Of a stretch of 40,433 bases of DNA, positions 16,740 to 25,185 are shown piece after piece; position 1 is the first letter of the stretch; each line of letters begins with the position of its first letter. Location: assembly GCA_028278125.1 (NCBI GenBank), contig JANQEY010000235.1, forward strand, positions 1 through 40,433. The letters are read 5' to 3'. The position numbers and the translations under genes were made by a program. The notes beneath the pieces were generated by a model. It did no database searches. It saw only the letters and a list, made by a program, of their open reading frames with translations, and was not told where the DNA came from. Origin of the DNA: a bacterium (lineage in GTDB: Bacteria > Electryoneota > Electryoneia > Electryoneales > Electryoneaceae).

Positions 16740-17516
16740 ATGACCGTTTACGAGAACATATTACACCAGCTTCAAAACAGTTCCCACCGTTCTCTTTTCT
16801 GGGTACTCCTTGATCCGGACCGTGATTCACCCAGTCGCCTGGGCGAAACCGCCGAGATGGTAATAGAAAATGGAGCCGATGCATTACTCGTAGGCGGCAG
16901 CTATTATGAACGTGACGGTTTTGATGAAAGTGTCAAGGCTGTAAAAGATGCTGCTAACGATCACATTCCGGTGATGCTGTTCCCCGGAAACCATCGGCAG
17001 GTCTCCCATTATGCCGATGCTCTTCTTTTTCACTCCTTACTGTCAGGGAGAAATTCCCAGTACCTGATCGGTGAACAGATGCTGGCGGCATCGCACATCA
17101 AAAGGATCGGCCTTGAAACAATACCGATGGGTTACCTGCTAATTGAATCAGGCAGCGTTACCAGTGTTCAAAGTGTTACCGGTACAACCCCGCTGCCCAG
17201 GGATAAAACCGAGTTGATAGCAGCGCATGCCCTGGCAGGCCAATATCTTGGTAAAAAGATTATCTATCTTGAAGCGGGAAGTGGTGCCCTGCTGCCGGTT
17301 CCTTCAGAGGCTATCAGTTTGACAAAGCAGACTGTTGATATCCCGGTAATTGTTGGCGGTGGTATCCGTAGAGCTGAAGAAGCGGATGTTGCGGTCAGGG
17401 CTGGTGCAGATATCCTGGTAGTCGGTAACGCAATTGAGCAGTCTCACGATAAAAAGCTGATCGCTGAATTTGCCAATGCCGTTCATGGTCATCAGCTTGT
17501 CGGTATACCACGATAA
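16740..17516 (+). CDS. Geranylgeranylglyceryl-phosphate synthase family (GGGPS/PcrB)
   Basis: A 258-residue TIM-barrel prenyltransferase. Typical motifs are WVLLDPDRD (about 21-29), GADALLVGGSYY (about 44-55), VMLFPGNHRQVS, ETIPMGYLLIESGS (about 130-143), IIYLEAGSGA (about 176-185), IVGGGIR (about 205-211) and ADILVVGNAIEQ near the C-terminus. GGGPS couples geranylgeranyl diphosphate to sn-glycerol-1-phosphate, the first step of archaeal ether-lipid synthesis. Related enzymes occur in Bacteroidota and other FCB bacteria; Bacillus PcrB instead uses heptaprenyl diphosphate. Chain length cannot be read by eye. No glycerol-1-phosphate dehydrogenase or DGGGP synthase is in the window. It lies in a run with alaS and the DUF418 gene. 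Confidence 0.9.
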   Translation: MTVYENILHQLQNSSHRSLFWVLLDPDRDSPSRLGETAEMVIENGADALLVGGSYYERDGFDESVKAVKDAANDHIPVMLFPGNHRQVSHYADALLFHSLLSGRNSQYLIGEQMLAASHIKRIGLETIPMGYLLIESGSVTSVQSVTGTTPLPRDKTELIAAHALAGQYLGKKIIYLEAGSGALLPVPSEAISLTKQTVDIPVIVGGGIRRAEEADVAVRAGADILVVGNAIEQSHDKKLIAEFANAVHGHQLVGIPR

Positions 17517-17554
17517 ATCAAATTCCTTTTCAAACAAAATTATTCGGTAAGTCT

Positions 17555-18787
17555 ATGGAGAAGGCAAAAGCTGGTCCGGTAGAACTAACGGAACGAATAT
17601 ATTCACTGGACGTATTGCGGGGTTTTGCTGTACTCGGAATCCTGGTTATGAACATCCAGGACTTCTCGATGATTTCAGCTGCCTATTTTAACCCGACAGC
17701 ATATGGGGATCTTACGGGTGCCAACTGGTTGGTCTGGCTTTTCAGTCACCTTTTCGCTGATCAAAAGTTCATGACATTGTTTTCCCTGCTTTTTGGAGCC
17801 GGAATTATCCTGTTTACTGATCGTGCAGAATCAAAAGGTGTACGTCCAGCAGGTATTCATTACAGGAGAACACTGTGGTTGCTCGTTTTCGGCATAATAC
17901 ACGGATACTGTTTATGGCGGGGAGATATTCTTTATGCTTACGGGATGAGTGCGTTGCTGGTTTATTTATTCCGTCGTAAATCTCCATCCACCTTATTCAT
18001 CCTTGGACTGATAGGTGTTTCATTTTGTTCGCTGATTTACATTTTCAGTGGTTTAAGTATGCCCTATTGGCCACCCGAGCAGACCGCTGAAATGCGTGAT
18101 CATATGTGGATGCTCACCGATGAAGGAATCGCCAAAGAAATAGCTGCTTATTCTGGAAGTTACGCTGATCAGATGACACATCGTTTACCATCCACTCTCG
18201 AGATGCAAACTCAGGTTTTCTTTTTCTATTTCCTCTGGAGAGCCGGTGGGTTGATGCTGATTGGAATGGCATTATATAAATGGGGTATCCTTTCTGCCAA
18301 AGCTTCAACAAAAACCTACCTGGCACTTATACTAACTGGATTGGGGATTGGTGTTCCTGCCATCCTGTTCGGTGTGAAAAAACTCATCGCAAACGGCTGG
18401 ACATTTGAATACTCTTTCTTCCTGGGATTGCAGTTTAACTATTGGGGATCCCTGTTTATTGCCGCAGCCTACATAGGTATAATCATGCTTGTGGTGAAGC
18501 TGGTCAGGAATATTAACCTGCTTGAGCCAATGGCTGCGACAGGAAGGATGGCGTTTACGAATTATCTTATGCAATCAGTAATTTGCACCTTTATTTTTTA
18601 TGGTCATGGTTTGGGATTGTATGGTTCAATCGAACGAACCGGTCAGATATTAATAGTAATATGTATCTGGATCTTCCAGGTGTTCGTGTCCTGGCTATGG
18701 CTCAAGTATTTCAGGTTCGGACCATTTGAATGGCTCTGGCGAAGCCTGACATACTGGAAACTACAACCAATGAGTAAAACAGCGTAG
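17555..18787 (+). CDS. DUF418 (YeiB-like) polytopic membrane protein
   Basis: A 410-residue inner-membrane protein with about nine to ten hydrophobic segments. The N-terminal RIYSLDVLRGFAVLGILVMN is the usual opening of DUF418/YeiB proteins and is also shared with acyltransferase-3-like membrane proteins. The C-terminal half carries the DUF418 pattern: PMAATGRMAFTNYLMQSV at about 325-342, and FRFGPFEWLWRSLTYWK at the end. The biochemical role of the family is unknown; membrane transport or acyl transfer has been proposed by similarity. The gene starts 38 bp after the GGGP synthase gene and probably shares its transcript, which hints at, but does not prove, an envelope-lipid role. Confidence 0.88.
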   Translation: MEKAKAGPVELTERIYSLDVLRGFAVLGILVMNIQDFSMISAAYFNPTAYGDLTGANWLVWLFSHLFADQKFMTLFSLLFGAGIILFTDRAESKGVRPAGIHYRRTLWLLVFGIIHGYCLWRGDILYAYGMSALLVYLFRRKSPSTLFILGLIGVSFCSLIYIFSGLSMPYWPPEQTAEMRDHMWMLTDEGIAKEIAAYSGSYADQMTHRLPSTLEMQTQVFFFYFLWRAGGLMLIGMALYKWGILSAKASTKTYLALILTGLGIGVPAILFGVKKLIANGWTFEYSFFLGLQFNYWGSLFIAAAYIGIIMLVVKLVRNINLLEPMAATGRMAFTNYLMQSVICTFIFYGHGLGLYGSIERTGQILIVICIWIFQVFVSWLWLKYFRFGPFEWLWRSLTYWKLQPMSKTA

Positions 18788-18916
18788 GAAGACAACCGTT
18801 TATATATTGTCTCCACTCAGGAGCTTGTTTTCATTGAATGGTGGATTCTATCAATTTAGGGACTTATATTCATCTTCTTCGAATTTTTACGTAATTGAAT
18901 GTTGGAGACAGGAACA

Positions 18917-19153
18917 ATGGCACGCCGTTGTATAGTAACAGGAAAAGGACCTAAAACGGGTCATCATATCAGCCATGCGCACAACCTGACAAAACGCCGC
19001 TGGCTGCCTAATCTGCAGAAGAAACGTTTTTATATCCCTGAAGAAGGACGCTGGGTTACTCTGCGTGTATCAGCCAAAGCGATCAAAACGATTGATAAAA
19101 AGGGAATAACAGCGGTATTAAAAGACCTTCGCAAGCAGGGTGTAAAAGTCTGA
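18917..19153 (+). CDS. rpmB: Ribosomal protein bL28
   Basis: A 78-residue basic protein from ATG 18917 ([20 protein letters not shown]), clearly bL28: N-terminal C...TGKGP, then [18 protein letters not shown], then the basic C-terminal helix. The frame is open six codons further upstream (to an ATG at 18899), but the family start MA(R/K)RC fixes the true start. Only one cysteine is present in the N-terminal region, so this looks like the zinc-free form. A strong intrinsic terminator follows 23 bp after the stop. Confidence 0.96.
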   Translation: MARRCIVTGKGPKTGHHISHAHNLTKRRWLPNLQKKRFYIPEEGRWVTLRVSAKAIKTIDKKGITAVLKDLRKQGVKV

Positions 19154-19176
19154 TATTGGAATACAGTCTATATAGC

Positions 19177-19204
19177 AAACCCGCCTTTCGGCGGGTTTTT
19201 TTTT
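19177..19204 (+). terminator. Intrinsic terminator after rpmB
   Basis: AAACCCGCC (19177-19185), loop TTTC minus closing base, GGCGGGTTT (19190-19198) and a continuing run of T to 19204: a textbook Rho-independent terminator. The opposing minus-strand gene ends 44 bp further on, and the A-run at the 5' arm may help termination from that side too. Confidence 0.93.
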
Positions 19205-19247
19205 CCGGCTTTTCAGATCCCCATCTGATGTTTCACGCAAACTTTTT

Positions 19248-20030
19248 TCATCCTCCAAATACAACTCCTGCCTTATAGAAAGGATATTTTGTCGTAATTT
19301 CTATCCCATCACCACTAACCTCTTTATCTTCAAATTCCCAGCTTGAGATAGAAGTGGATGTGATATGCATACCTACCGTACCTTCAACCGCAATCCAGTC
19401 AAGCAGGTGAAACCTTGCTGTAGCGTATGGTTGAAACAGGGCAACAGGTTGTTCGATAGTGGTGACAACGTTTGGACGATTGCCATCACCCGGATCGGTT
19501 ATAAATTGACCCGACAGGTCGTCCCAGGTGAATGTTCCGGAATCTTCCCTGAATTTTACGGAATAGGCTCCACCACCCAGCAAACATCCAACACCGAAGT
19601 TTATTTGTTTTTTCATCCAGGGTGAATACTCTACAATTACTCCTCCACCCCCAAAACTAAGTTCAAGATAACGGTTGAATGTATTTCCGGTAGAATCCGT
19701 GACTACTCCACTTGATGAAACCGAAGCACCAAAACCGCCACCACCGATACGCCATCCTTTACCGACATATCCCATACCGAGACCACCAAAACCGAGCATA
19801 ACATCCGGCAGCTCATCAATTCCCATCTCTTTTGTCGGTAACTCATCACATTCAAACGGCAGTACCAGGAACATTACACCACCGTGACCATTAAATCCCG
19901 CCTGACTTCGTTTTGTTCGCCAGGTTTTCCATTCATAGTCTTCTTTTTCACTGTCGTCAGCGATCAATGTACACGGTACAAGAAAAATAAATGAAAGGAA
20001 CAGGATTAAAACTTTTTTATGTCCAGGCAT
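19248..20030 (-). CDS. Glycine-rich exported protein, paralogue A (unknown family)
   Basis: Not a family I recognise. The 260-residue protein has a signal peptide (hydrophobic 7-23, likely cleavage near LIA-DD), a charged, tryptophan-rich segment (YEWKTWRTKR), and then a beta-rich body with recurring glycine runs: GFGGLGMGYVGKGW, IGGGGFG, SFGGGG and CLLGGGAY. The C-terminus ends AGVVFGG. Alternation of glycine/aromatic and polar residues suggests an outer-membrane or surface beta structure. A similar protein is encoded 133 bp upstream on the same strand, sharing GMGYVGKGW, IGGGGFG, LLDW, GTVG and the final FGG. The start has a GGAG site. Outer-membrane location is inference. Confidence 0.7.
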   Translation of the reverse strand: MPGHKKVLILFLSFIFLVPCTLIADDSEKEDYEWKTWRTKRSQAGFNGHGGVMFLVLPFECDELPTKEMGIDELPDVMLGFGGLGMGYVGKGWRIGGGGFGASVSSSGVVTDSTGNTFNRYLELSFGGGGVIVEYSPWMKKQINFGVGCLLGGGAYSVKFREDSGTFTWDDLSGQFITDPGDGNRPNVVTTIEQPVALFQPYATARFHLLDWIAVEGTVGMHITSTSISSWEFEDKEVSGDGIEITTKYPFYKAGVVFGG

Positions 20031-20163
20031 ATCTTACTCCAAGTACAACAGGGAATTCTCTTAATCAATAACGGTACTCAGATATTTTCAGGTATCAAAT
20101 TTATCCGCCCTGATTAAAAAACAGGATAGTTAAGCTACTATCTACTTTCTTTTAACAAAAATA

Positions 20164-20988
20164 TCAACCACCGAATATCAATCCAAAACGATAAAACGGT
20201 TCATCAAGATCGAGGTCGGGACCTTTTCCTTCAAGTTCCTGGTTTTCAAATTTCCAACCTGAGGTGCTCAGTGAAGTTAGATTATATCCTACCGTTCCGG
20301 AAAGTGAAAACCAGTCAAGAAGTCTGACTCTCCCGGTAATATATGGACGTGCAAGCCAGAATCCTCTTTCTGCCTTGACCACGTTATTATCACCAGGTTG
20401 AGCATTTGGATTATCTATTCCACGGAATGGATCTGTTAAATCACCCCATGACAGGGTTCCCGTATGCTGCGTGACCTTGATGCTTGCCCCACCACCACCC
20501 AGGAGTGCTCCGGCACCAAAGTTGACCGGACCGATAATCAGGGGAGCCCATTCAAACTGGAAACCGCCACCACCAAAATGGATATCAAGCCTGCGGTTGT
20601 ATCTTTGCACGTTATTCGGATCTGTATCGTCGGTATATACACCGCTGGTTTTATTTCTTCCACCAAAACCACCGCCCCCAATATACCAGCCTTTCCCAAC
20701 GTAACCCATTCCATAACCGCCGAAGGTGATGATGCCATCGTCGAGGTCACCTAATCCTGCGTCTTCGGCTAGTTGATTCAGGGCATCGCCATCAAATACC
20801 TGGTAATCAATCGTGAAGGCACCAAAACCATCGTAAAATTTATCGTCGTGGTGTCTCCAACGCTTCCAACGGTATTTTTTATCATCATCATCGTCATCCT
20901 GATCCCAGTTACTGGGTCCGCCAACCAGGACCGTCGGTAAAATAAACAAGAAAATTAAAATAATAATAAAAACGTTGAACCTTTTCAT
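20164..20988 (-). CDS. Glycine-rich exported protein, paralogue B (unknown family)
   Basis: A 274-residue exported protein, paralogous to the following gene. A signal peptide (residues 1-24, very Ile/Leu/Phe-rich) is followed by a striking Asp run (about 30-36) and a Lys/Arg/Trp/His stretch (KKYRWKRWRHHDDK). The body again carries GYGMGYVGKGW, IGGGGFGG, HFGGGGFQFEW and GAGALLGGGGASI, then LLDWFSLSGTVGYNLT, and ends FGLIFGG. The end in an aromatic/Gly-rich beta strand is compatible with an outer-membrane barrel, but no family was identified. A strong AAGGAG site precedes the ATG. Together with paralogue A it forms a two-gene cluster isolated from other functions. Confidence 0.7.
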   Translation of the reverse strand: MKRFNVFIIILIFLFILPTVLVGGPSNWDQDDDDDDKKYRWKRWRHHDDKFYDGFGAFTIDYQVFDGDALNQLAEDAGLGDLDDGIITFGGYGMGYVGKGWYIGGGGFGGRNKTSGVYTDDTDPNNVQRYNRRLDIHFGGGGFQFEWAPLIIGPVNFGAGALLGGGGASIKVTQHTGTLSWGDLTDPFRGIDNPNAQPGDNNVVKAERGFWLARPYITGRVRLLDWFSLSGTVGYNLTSLSTSGWKFENQELEGKGPDLDLDEPFYRFGLIFGG

Positions 20989-21281
20989 GCTCTACTCCTT
21001 TTACAAGATCGTTATGGTGCCTCCTGTGTATTACACACCACATCGAATCCCCACAGGGGTATAATTCGCAAAGGTTATGCCAAAGGTCAGGATCTTGCTA
21101 TAACTTGTGATTGATGTATCTTGCTTATTGGTTTTATGTAACTTACAAATGATCAATTGTATAGAATTGTCAGTTCTTAGTGTTTGGACATATATCCATA
21201 GTTGTAAAAGAGATACAGGTAATGAGAATACCAGGAGAGTCGATTTATAGAATAGAATTGCTCATGTTTGAAGCAATCGAA
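20989..21281. other. Intergenic region, no feature recognised
   Basis: 293 bp between the minus-strand SGNH-like gene (ends 21282) and the glycine-rich gene (starts 20988). It must contain the promoter of paralogue B; no convincing box, repeat or small ORF was seen. Confidence 0.5.
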
Positions 21282-22259
21282 CTAATTATTGAATAAGCCA
21301 GTCTGTTTTAAATGTTTAATTATTTCAGCGGTTCTTGCTGGTTTGCCCTCTTCCCGCAGATGGAGAACATTGTCGTAAAACCATTCCGGTGGATAGATGT
21401 AGTCGTCATAATTTCCCAGGAACGGAACACCTGATATCTCCTTTAACCAGTGGCTAATCGATTTTATCCGGTCGGCATGCTTCTCGAAATGAACTGATGG
21501 ATATGCCGGGGGAATGATGAAAAGACGTACTCCCATTTTCTTGAATCGTTCTCTATATTTCTCAAAAATTTCTACAAATCCCTGGTCAAATGTTTGTCTT
21601 CCGCGGTACTGCAGCAATGGTTTCTGCTTGCTTATATCAATCCTGAAGGAATCGTTTTTATCGATGACAAAATCACCATTCTCATTAAATCTGTCGGGAA
21701 ACAGGTTACGCTTCCCGAATGGTTTATCTCCCCGGATAATATTTCTATAGAATCTCCAGTTAGTTGTAAGTGTTCCGGGGATTCCTTTCGGAATTAATTT
21801 TAGATTGTTGAAGTCCATGTATTTAATGGAAGAGGGTGAAATTTCAAGCAGTTCAATAAGGTGTTTTCCAATTCCATAGGCTGCGTAAAAAACTGAATAA
21901 TAGGATTCACAAAATGTTACAATATCCCCCTCTTTCAGATATGGTTCAATTTCATTAAACATAAAATTCACCCCAAAACCTGAATGTACCCCCATATTTA
22001 CTGCAGGAATATTGAGTTCCCTGGATATTTTTTCTGTATCAGTCCCGAACGCCATGGCTGAGCTTCCAACCATTACCAGCTTTGGAGAATCGAGTTCTCT
22101 TAACCTGGCGCGTTTAACTTTGTAGCCCAGCATATATGATTTTTTCTGTCGATATAAGAACAGCGGAAGATGATATAGAAGGTGAGCTCCGATAAAAACC
22201 AGGGCTATCCAAAGTAATATGACAGAGAGTGATTCAGCCTGGAATAAATTAAAGTTCAT
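21282..22259 (-). CDS. Membrane-anchored SGNH/GDSL-like protein, copy A
   Basis: A 325-residue protein with one N-terminal transmembrane helix (about 11-34) and a soluble domain. The domain begins PKLVMVGSSAMAFG, with a GSS motif at 65-67 in the place of the SGNH block-I Gly-Asp-Ser. It ends with FYDNVLHLREEGKPARTAEI, where D296 and H300 are placed like the Asp-x-x-His of SGNH hydrolases; a middle PAVNMGVHSGFG may be a further block. Such membrane-tethered SGNH-like proteins (DltD and DUF1574-type) often modify cell-envelope polymers by acyl transfer or hydrolysis. No MBOAT acyltransferase is nearby. It is a tandem paralogue of the next gene upstream, 114 bp away. Confidence 0.68.
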   Translation of the reverse strand: MNFNLFQAESLSVILLWIALVFIGAHLLYHLPLFLYRQKKSYMLGYKVKRARLRELDSPKLVMVGSSAMAFGTDTEKISRELNIPAVNMGVHSGFGVNFMFNEIEPYLKEGDIVTFCESYYSVFYAAYGIGKHLIELLEISPSSIKYMDFNNLKLIPKGIPGTLTTNWRFYRNIIRGDKPFGKRNLFPDRFNENGDFVIDKNDSFRIDISKQKPLLQYRGRQTFDQGFVEIFEKYRERFKKMGVRLFIIPPAYPSVHFEKHADRIKSISHWLKEISGVPFLGNYDDYIYPPEWFYDNVLHLREEGKPARTAEIIKHLKQTGLFNN

Positions 22260-22373
22260 ACGCTTATCTATATTTGGTCAAAATATATACGTATTACCGA
22301 ATTTTCAATGTAATTGGTTTTCTATCCAGGACAAACAGTGGATTTTTGTTAGCGACAAGATAGTGTAAATGAC

Positions 22374-23393
22374 TTAGTTTTCCTTATCAAATAGTCCCGT
22401 GGCTCTCAGGTGCTTAATAATCTCTTCTGTTCTAGCGGGTTTGCCTTCTTCGCGCAGATGGAAAACATTGTCATAAAAATGTTCCGGGGGATAAACATAA
22501 TCACTTCCATCGCCAAGGAATGGCAGCCCGGAAATCTCTTTCAGCCATTTATTCGTTGCAGCGATGCGTTCTTTGAATCGGGGATAGTGAGACGTAGGAT
22601 AGCATGGAGGCAGTATAAAAAAGTGTACGCCCAGCTTTCTATATCGCTCCCGGTACTTTTTAAATATTTCCGCATATCCCTCATCAAAAGTATGTTTACC
22701 CCGGTAATGCATCAAAGGTCGTTCATTGCTGATATCCAGCCTGAAAGGATCGTCTTCATCGATTACATAATCGCCGTATTCGTTAAATCCGTCGGGGAAC
22801 AGGTTTCTTGGACCAAACGGATTGATTCCTTTAAGAATATTTCTATAGAAATCCTTGTTCATCCTGATAGTACTACGAATACCTTTGGGAATAAGTTTCA
22901 GGTTTTTGAAGTCCATGTACTTGATGGAAGAGGGTAATACTTCCAGGATTTCAATTATAAATTTTCCGTTTCCATAGGCTGCGCCGTACATCGCATAATA
23001 AGAAGTGCAGAAAATGACAATATCGCCTTTTTCCAGGTATGGTTCTACTTCGTTAAAAACAAAATTAGTACCCGGTCCCAAATGCATCGCCATATTATGC
23101 GCCGGAATATTAAGTTCTTCAGAAATCCGCTTTGTGTCAGCAGTAAAAGCCATTGCTGAACTACCCACAAATAATAGTTTTGGCGAGGACAGTTTTTTCA
23201 GACGTTCTCTTTTTGGCTTGTAGCCCAGCATATAGGAATGTTTACGGCGGTAAAGCAGCATGGGTAGATGGATAATAATTGCAAATCCAACAAGACCAAG
23301 GGCAGTCCAAAGCAGGATTTGCGGAAGTGACTCAATTATATTATTGTCGGAGAATAAAGTCGTTAATCCAGCTATATTTGAATAACCGTCCAT
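22374..23393 (-). CDS. Membrane-anchored SGNH/GDSL-like protein, copy B
   Basis: A 339-residue paralogue of the downstream gene. The transmembrane helix is at about 25-48 and is preceded by a longer N-terminal tail. The domain has GSSAMAF at 77-83, IPAHNMAMHLGPGTNF, FCTSYYAMYGAAYGNGKF and the C-terminal FYDNVFHLREEGKPARTEEI (D308, H312). Very similar blocks run the length of both proteins, including SYMLGYK just after the membrane helix and ILPPCYP / IIPPAYP in the middle, so this is a whole-gene duplication. Function is unknown; envelope acyl transfer or esterase activity is inference from the SGNH-like residues. Confidence 0.68.
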   Translation of the reverse strand: MDGYSNIAGLTTLFSDNNIIESLPQILLWTALGLVGFAIIIHLPMLLYRRKHSYMLGYKPKRERLKKLSSPKLLFVGSSAMAFTADTKRISEELNIPAHNMAMHLGPGTNFVFNEVEPYLEKGDIVIFCTSYYAMYGAAYGNGKFIIEILEVLPSSIKYMDFKNLKLIPKGIRSTIRMNKDFYRNILKGINPFGPRNLFPDGFNEYGDYVIDEDDPFRLDISNERPLMHYRGKHTFDEGYAEIFKKYRERYRKLGVHFFILPPCYPTSHYPRFKERIAATNKWLKEISGLPFLGDGSDYVYPPEHFYDNVFHLREEGKPARTEEIIKHLRATGLFDKEN

Positions 23394-23464
23394 TTTTCAA
23401 CTCACAGTAACTATCGTTTTCTGCATTCAGGTATTATATCACGATTATAAACATTAAATATTAT

Positions 23465-23481
23465 CCGGCGCTGATCGCCGG
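23465..23481. other. GC-rich hairpin downstream of the cytochrome operon
   Basis: CCGGCG (23465-23470) pairs perfectly with CGCCGG (23476-23481) around a 5-nt loop. It lies about 200 bp after the 3' end of the NapC/NirT-type gene and 72 bp before the SGNH copy B start. There is no T-run in either direction, so a role as terminator is uncertain. The rest of 23394-23682 shows nothing recognisable. Confidence 0.35.
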
Positions 23482-23682
23482 TACAAACATTAATAATGAA
23501 TTATTCAATCCAAAACATATAATATAGTAGCGAATTTAATGTGTGCTGTAAATCACTTTTTCTCTTAGAGTGATTAGAACAATTTCACAATTAAACATAA
23601 GGTGGGCAGGCTCTTACGCTGATAGAGAGAGCATTCGATAGTATAATTGATCAATAATCTGATTATTGAATTTCCGAAAAAG

Positions 23683-25185
23683 TTATTTCCGGATATTACT
23701 CCTGAATTCCTCTCCAAGATACATTTTCATTTTACTTACAGCGTTAGAATCGGACAAGGATGTCCGATTTAAATAGTCAAATGGTTCTTGTGAGTCAACC
23801 GCAAGGATTGAATGGCATAAAGTACAGTCCATGGAGATTGATTTTCCATCATCATCAACCATGTAACTATTATGGCAACGGAAACAACCCTGGTCACCAC
23901 GATGTCCCAGCTGGCTGGGGTATGAATTCCAGGTAATATTCATCTCTGGATGAATATTCCTGGAATATATTTCCTGTATTGTCGAAATCGCCTGATCAAT
24001 AGATTGGGTATTTCTGTTCGAGATATCCGGATAATTTGTGAGATAATAGTTCCGCAAGCTAAGATCAATGGATTTTAAACCGGATTCCTTATCCGGGTAA
24101 CTGCCTAGAAGCGCTCCAAGGCCTTTCTGCTTGATGAAAGGTAAGCTTGCGCTGATGAGACCGTGCTCAAGCCTGTCATCCAGCGCACGCTCCGGATCCT
24201 CGTAAATGTGTGTTGCCCTGTTGTGGCAGTCGACACAGTCAAGAACTCTTACATGTTCAGATCCGGAAACATTTGAATCTCGCATGCGTGAGTTGTTGTA
24301 GCGTTTGTAATTGCCATTTTCCTGGAGAACTTCAACCCAGATAATTTCTTTTCTCTGGTCATCGACAGATGAGTACCTGACTTCGTTATCTTCGCCAACA
24401 TGCCAGTGGCTTCCTGACGCTTTCCCATCAGCGCCAGTGCCGATTTTCAACATCAGGGTAGTGTACAATCTCGTATTTAATTCATTTTGTTCAAATTTTT
24501 CATGTGTCACTATGCGATTGCCATGAAATTTATCCGGCCAGTGGCAGTGTTCACATGTTTCCCTGGCTGGGCGGAGGTTATGAACCGGCGTTGGAATAGG
24601 TTGTTCGTACAGGTTGAAGGATGCCGAAATCATCTGCCATGCACCATTCAGTTTTGAGTTGATCAACGCCCTGGTTCCTTCGCCTACGTGGCATTCAACA
24701 CATTTTACATGCGCATGTGGTGAAACCTGGTAAGTTGTCCACTCTGGACTCATAACTGCGTGACACGCTGTACCGCAAAACCTCGATGAATCCATAAAAT
24801 GAACAGTCTGTGTACTCAGGACTCCGAGAAAAATCACGTTAGCTAGAGTAAGAATAGTAACAATTCTTAGAACTCTTGATCCCTCAACACGTGCTTTAAA
24901 GTCTTCATCGCTGAACTGGGCGGAGAAAAGATCACTGAACTTTTTCCCCTTGATCTTCGAATATCGCCACCAGCCCATTGGTATCAGGGCTAGACCCAGC
25001 AGAAATGCTGATGGGAGCGCAACATACGTTACCAGTCCGATATATGCATTGGTTAATATCCCCATCCACCAGATGATCTCGAAGAGGATAAAGACAACTA
25101 CCGAAGATGTTGTCAGGATAACACCAATCCTACTGGTGATATTCGCGGAAACACCCCGTAAGAAGGCGAGATAAAGTCTTTGCAT
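23683..25185 (-). CDS. NapC/NirT-type membrane multihaem cytochrome c (quinol dehydrogenase, HaoC-like)
   Basis: A 500-residue inner-membrane cytochrome. Hydrophobic segments lie at about 22-43, 48-72 and 106-126. Haem sites follow: an unusual CX3CH (C137-GTA-C141-H142) and five CX2CH at C162, C211, C317, C434 and C454, six in total. The first two, in FCGTACHAVMSPEW and VKCVECHVGEGT, match the NapC/NirT/NrfH signature in which the first haem attaches near the membrane. Such proteins oxidise menaquinol and pass electrons to a periplasmic reductase. The ATG overlaps the stop of the octahaem gene by one base (TAATG), so the two are translationally coupled and the octahaem protein is the obvious electron partner. 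Confidence 0.87.
   Translation of the reverse strand: MQRLYLAFLRGVSANITSRIGVILTTSSVVVFILFEIIWWMGILTNAYIGLVTYVALPSAFLLGLALIPMGWWRYSKIKGKKFSDLFSAQFSDEDFKARVEGSRVLRIVTILTLANVIFLGVLSTQTVHFMDSSRFCGTACHAVMSPEWTTYQVSPHAHVKCVECHVGEGTRALINSKLNGAWQMISASFNLYEQPIPTPVHNLRPARETCEHCHWPDKFHGNRIVTHEKFEQNELNTRLYTTLMLKIGTGADGKASGSHWHVGEDNEVRYSSVDDQRKEIIWVEVLQENGNYKRYNNSRMRDSNVSGSEHVRVLDCVDCHNRATHIYEDPERALDDRLEHGLISASLPFIKQKGLGALLGSYPDKESGLKSIDLSLRNYYLTNYPDISNRNTQSIDQAISTIQEIYSRNIHPEMNITWNSYPSQLGHRGDQGCFRCHNSYMVDDDGKSISMDCTLCHSILAVDSQEPFDYLNRTSLSDSNAVSKMKMYLGEEFRSNIRK

Noticed and set aside
18787..18812. Hairpin after the DUF418 gene (AGACAA / TTGTCT)
   Set aside because: Only a 6-bp AT-rich core with a long loop and no T-run; too weak to call a terminator.
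22410..22937. 175-codon open frame on the plus strand
   Set aside because: Lies fully antisense to the SGNH-like copy B gene, which has clear domain motifs; a shadow frame.
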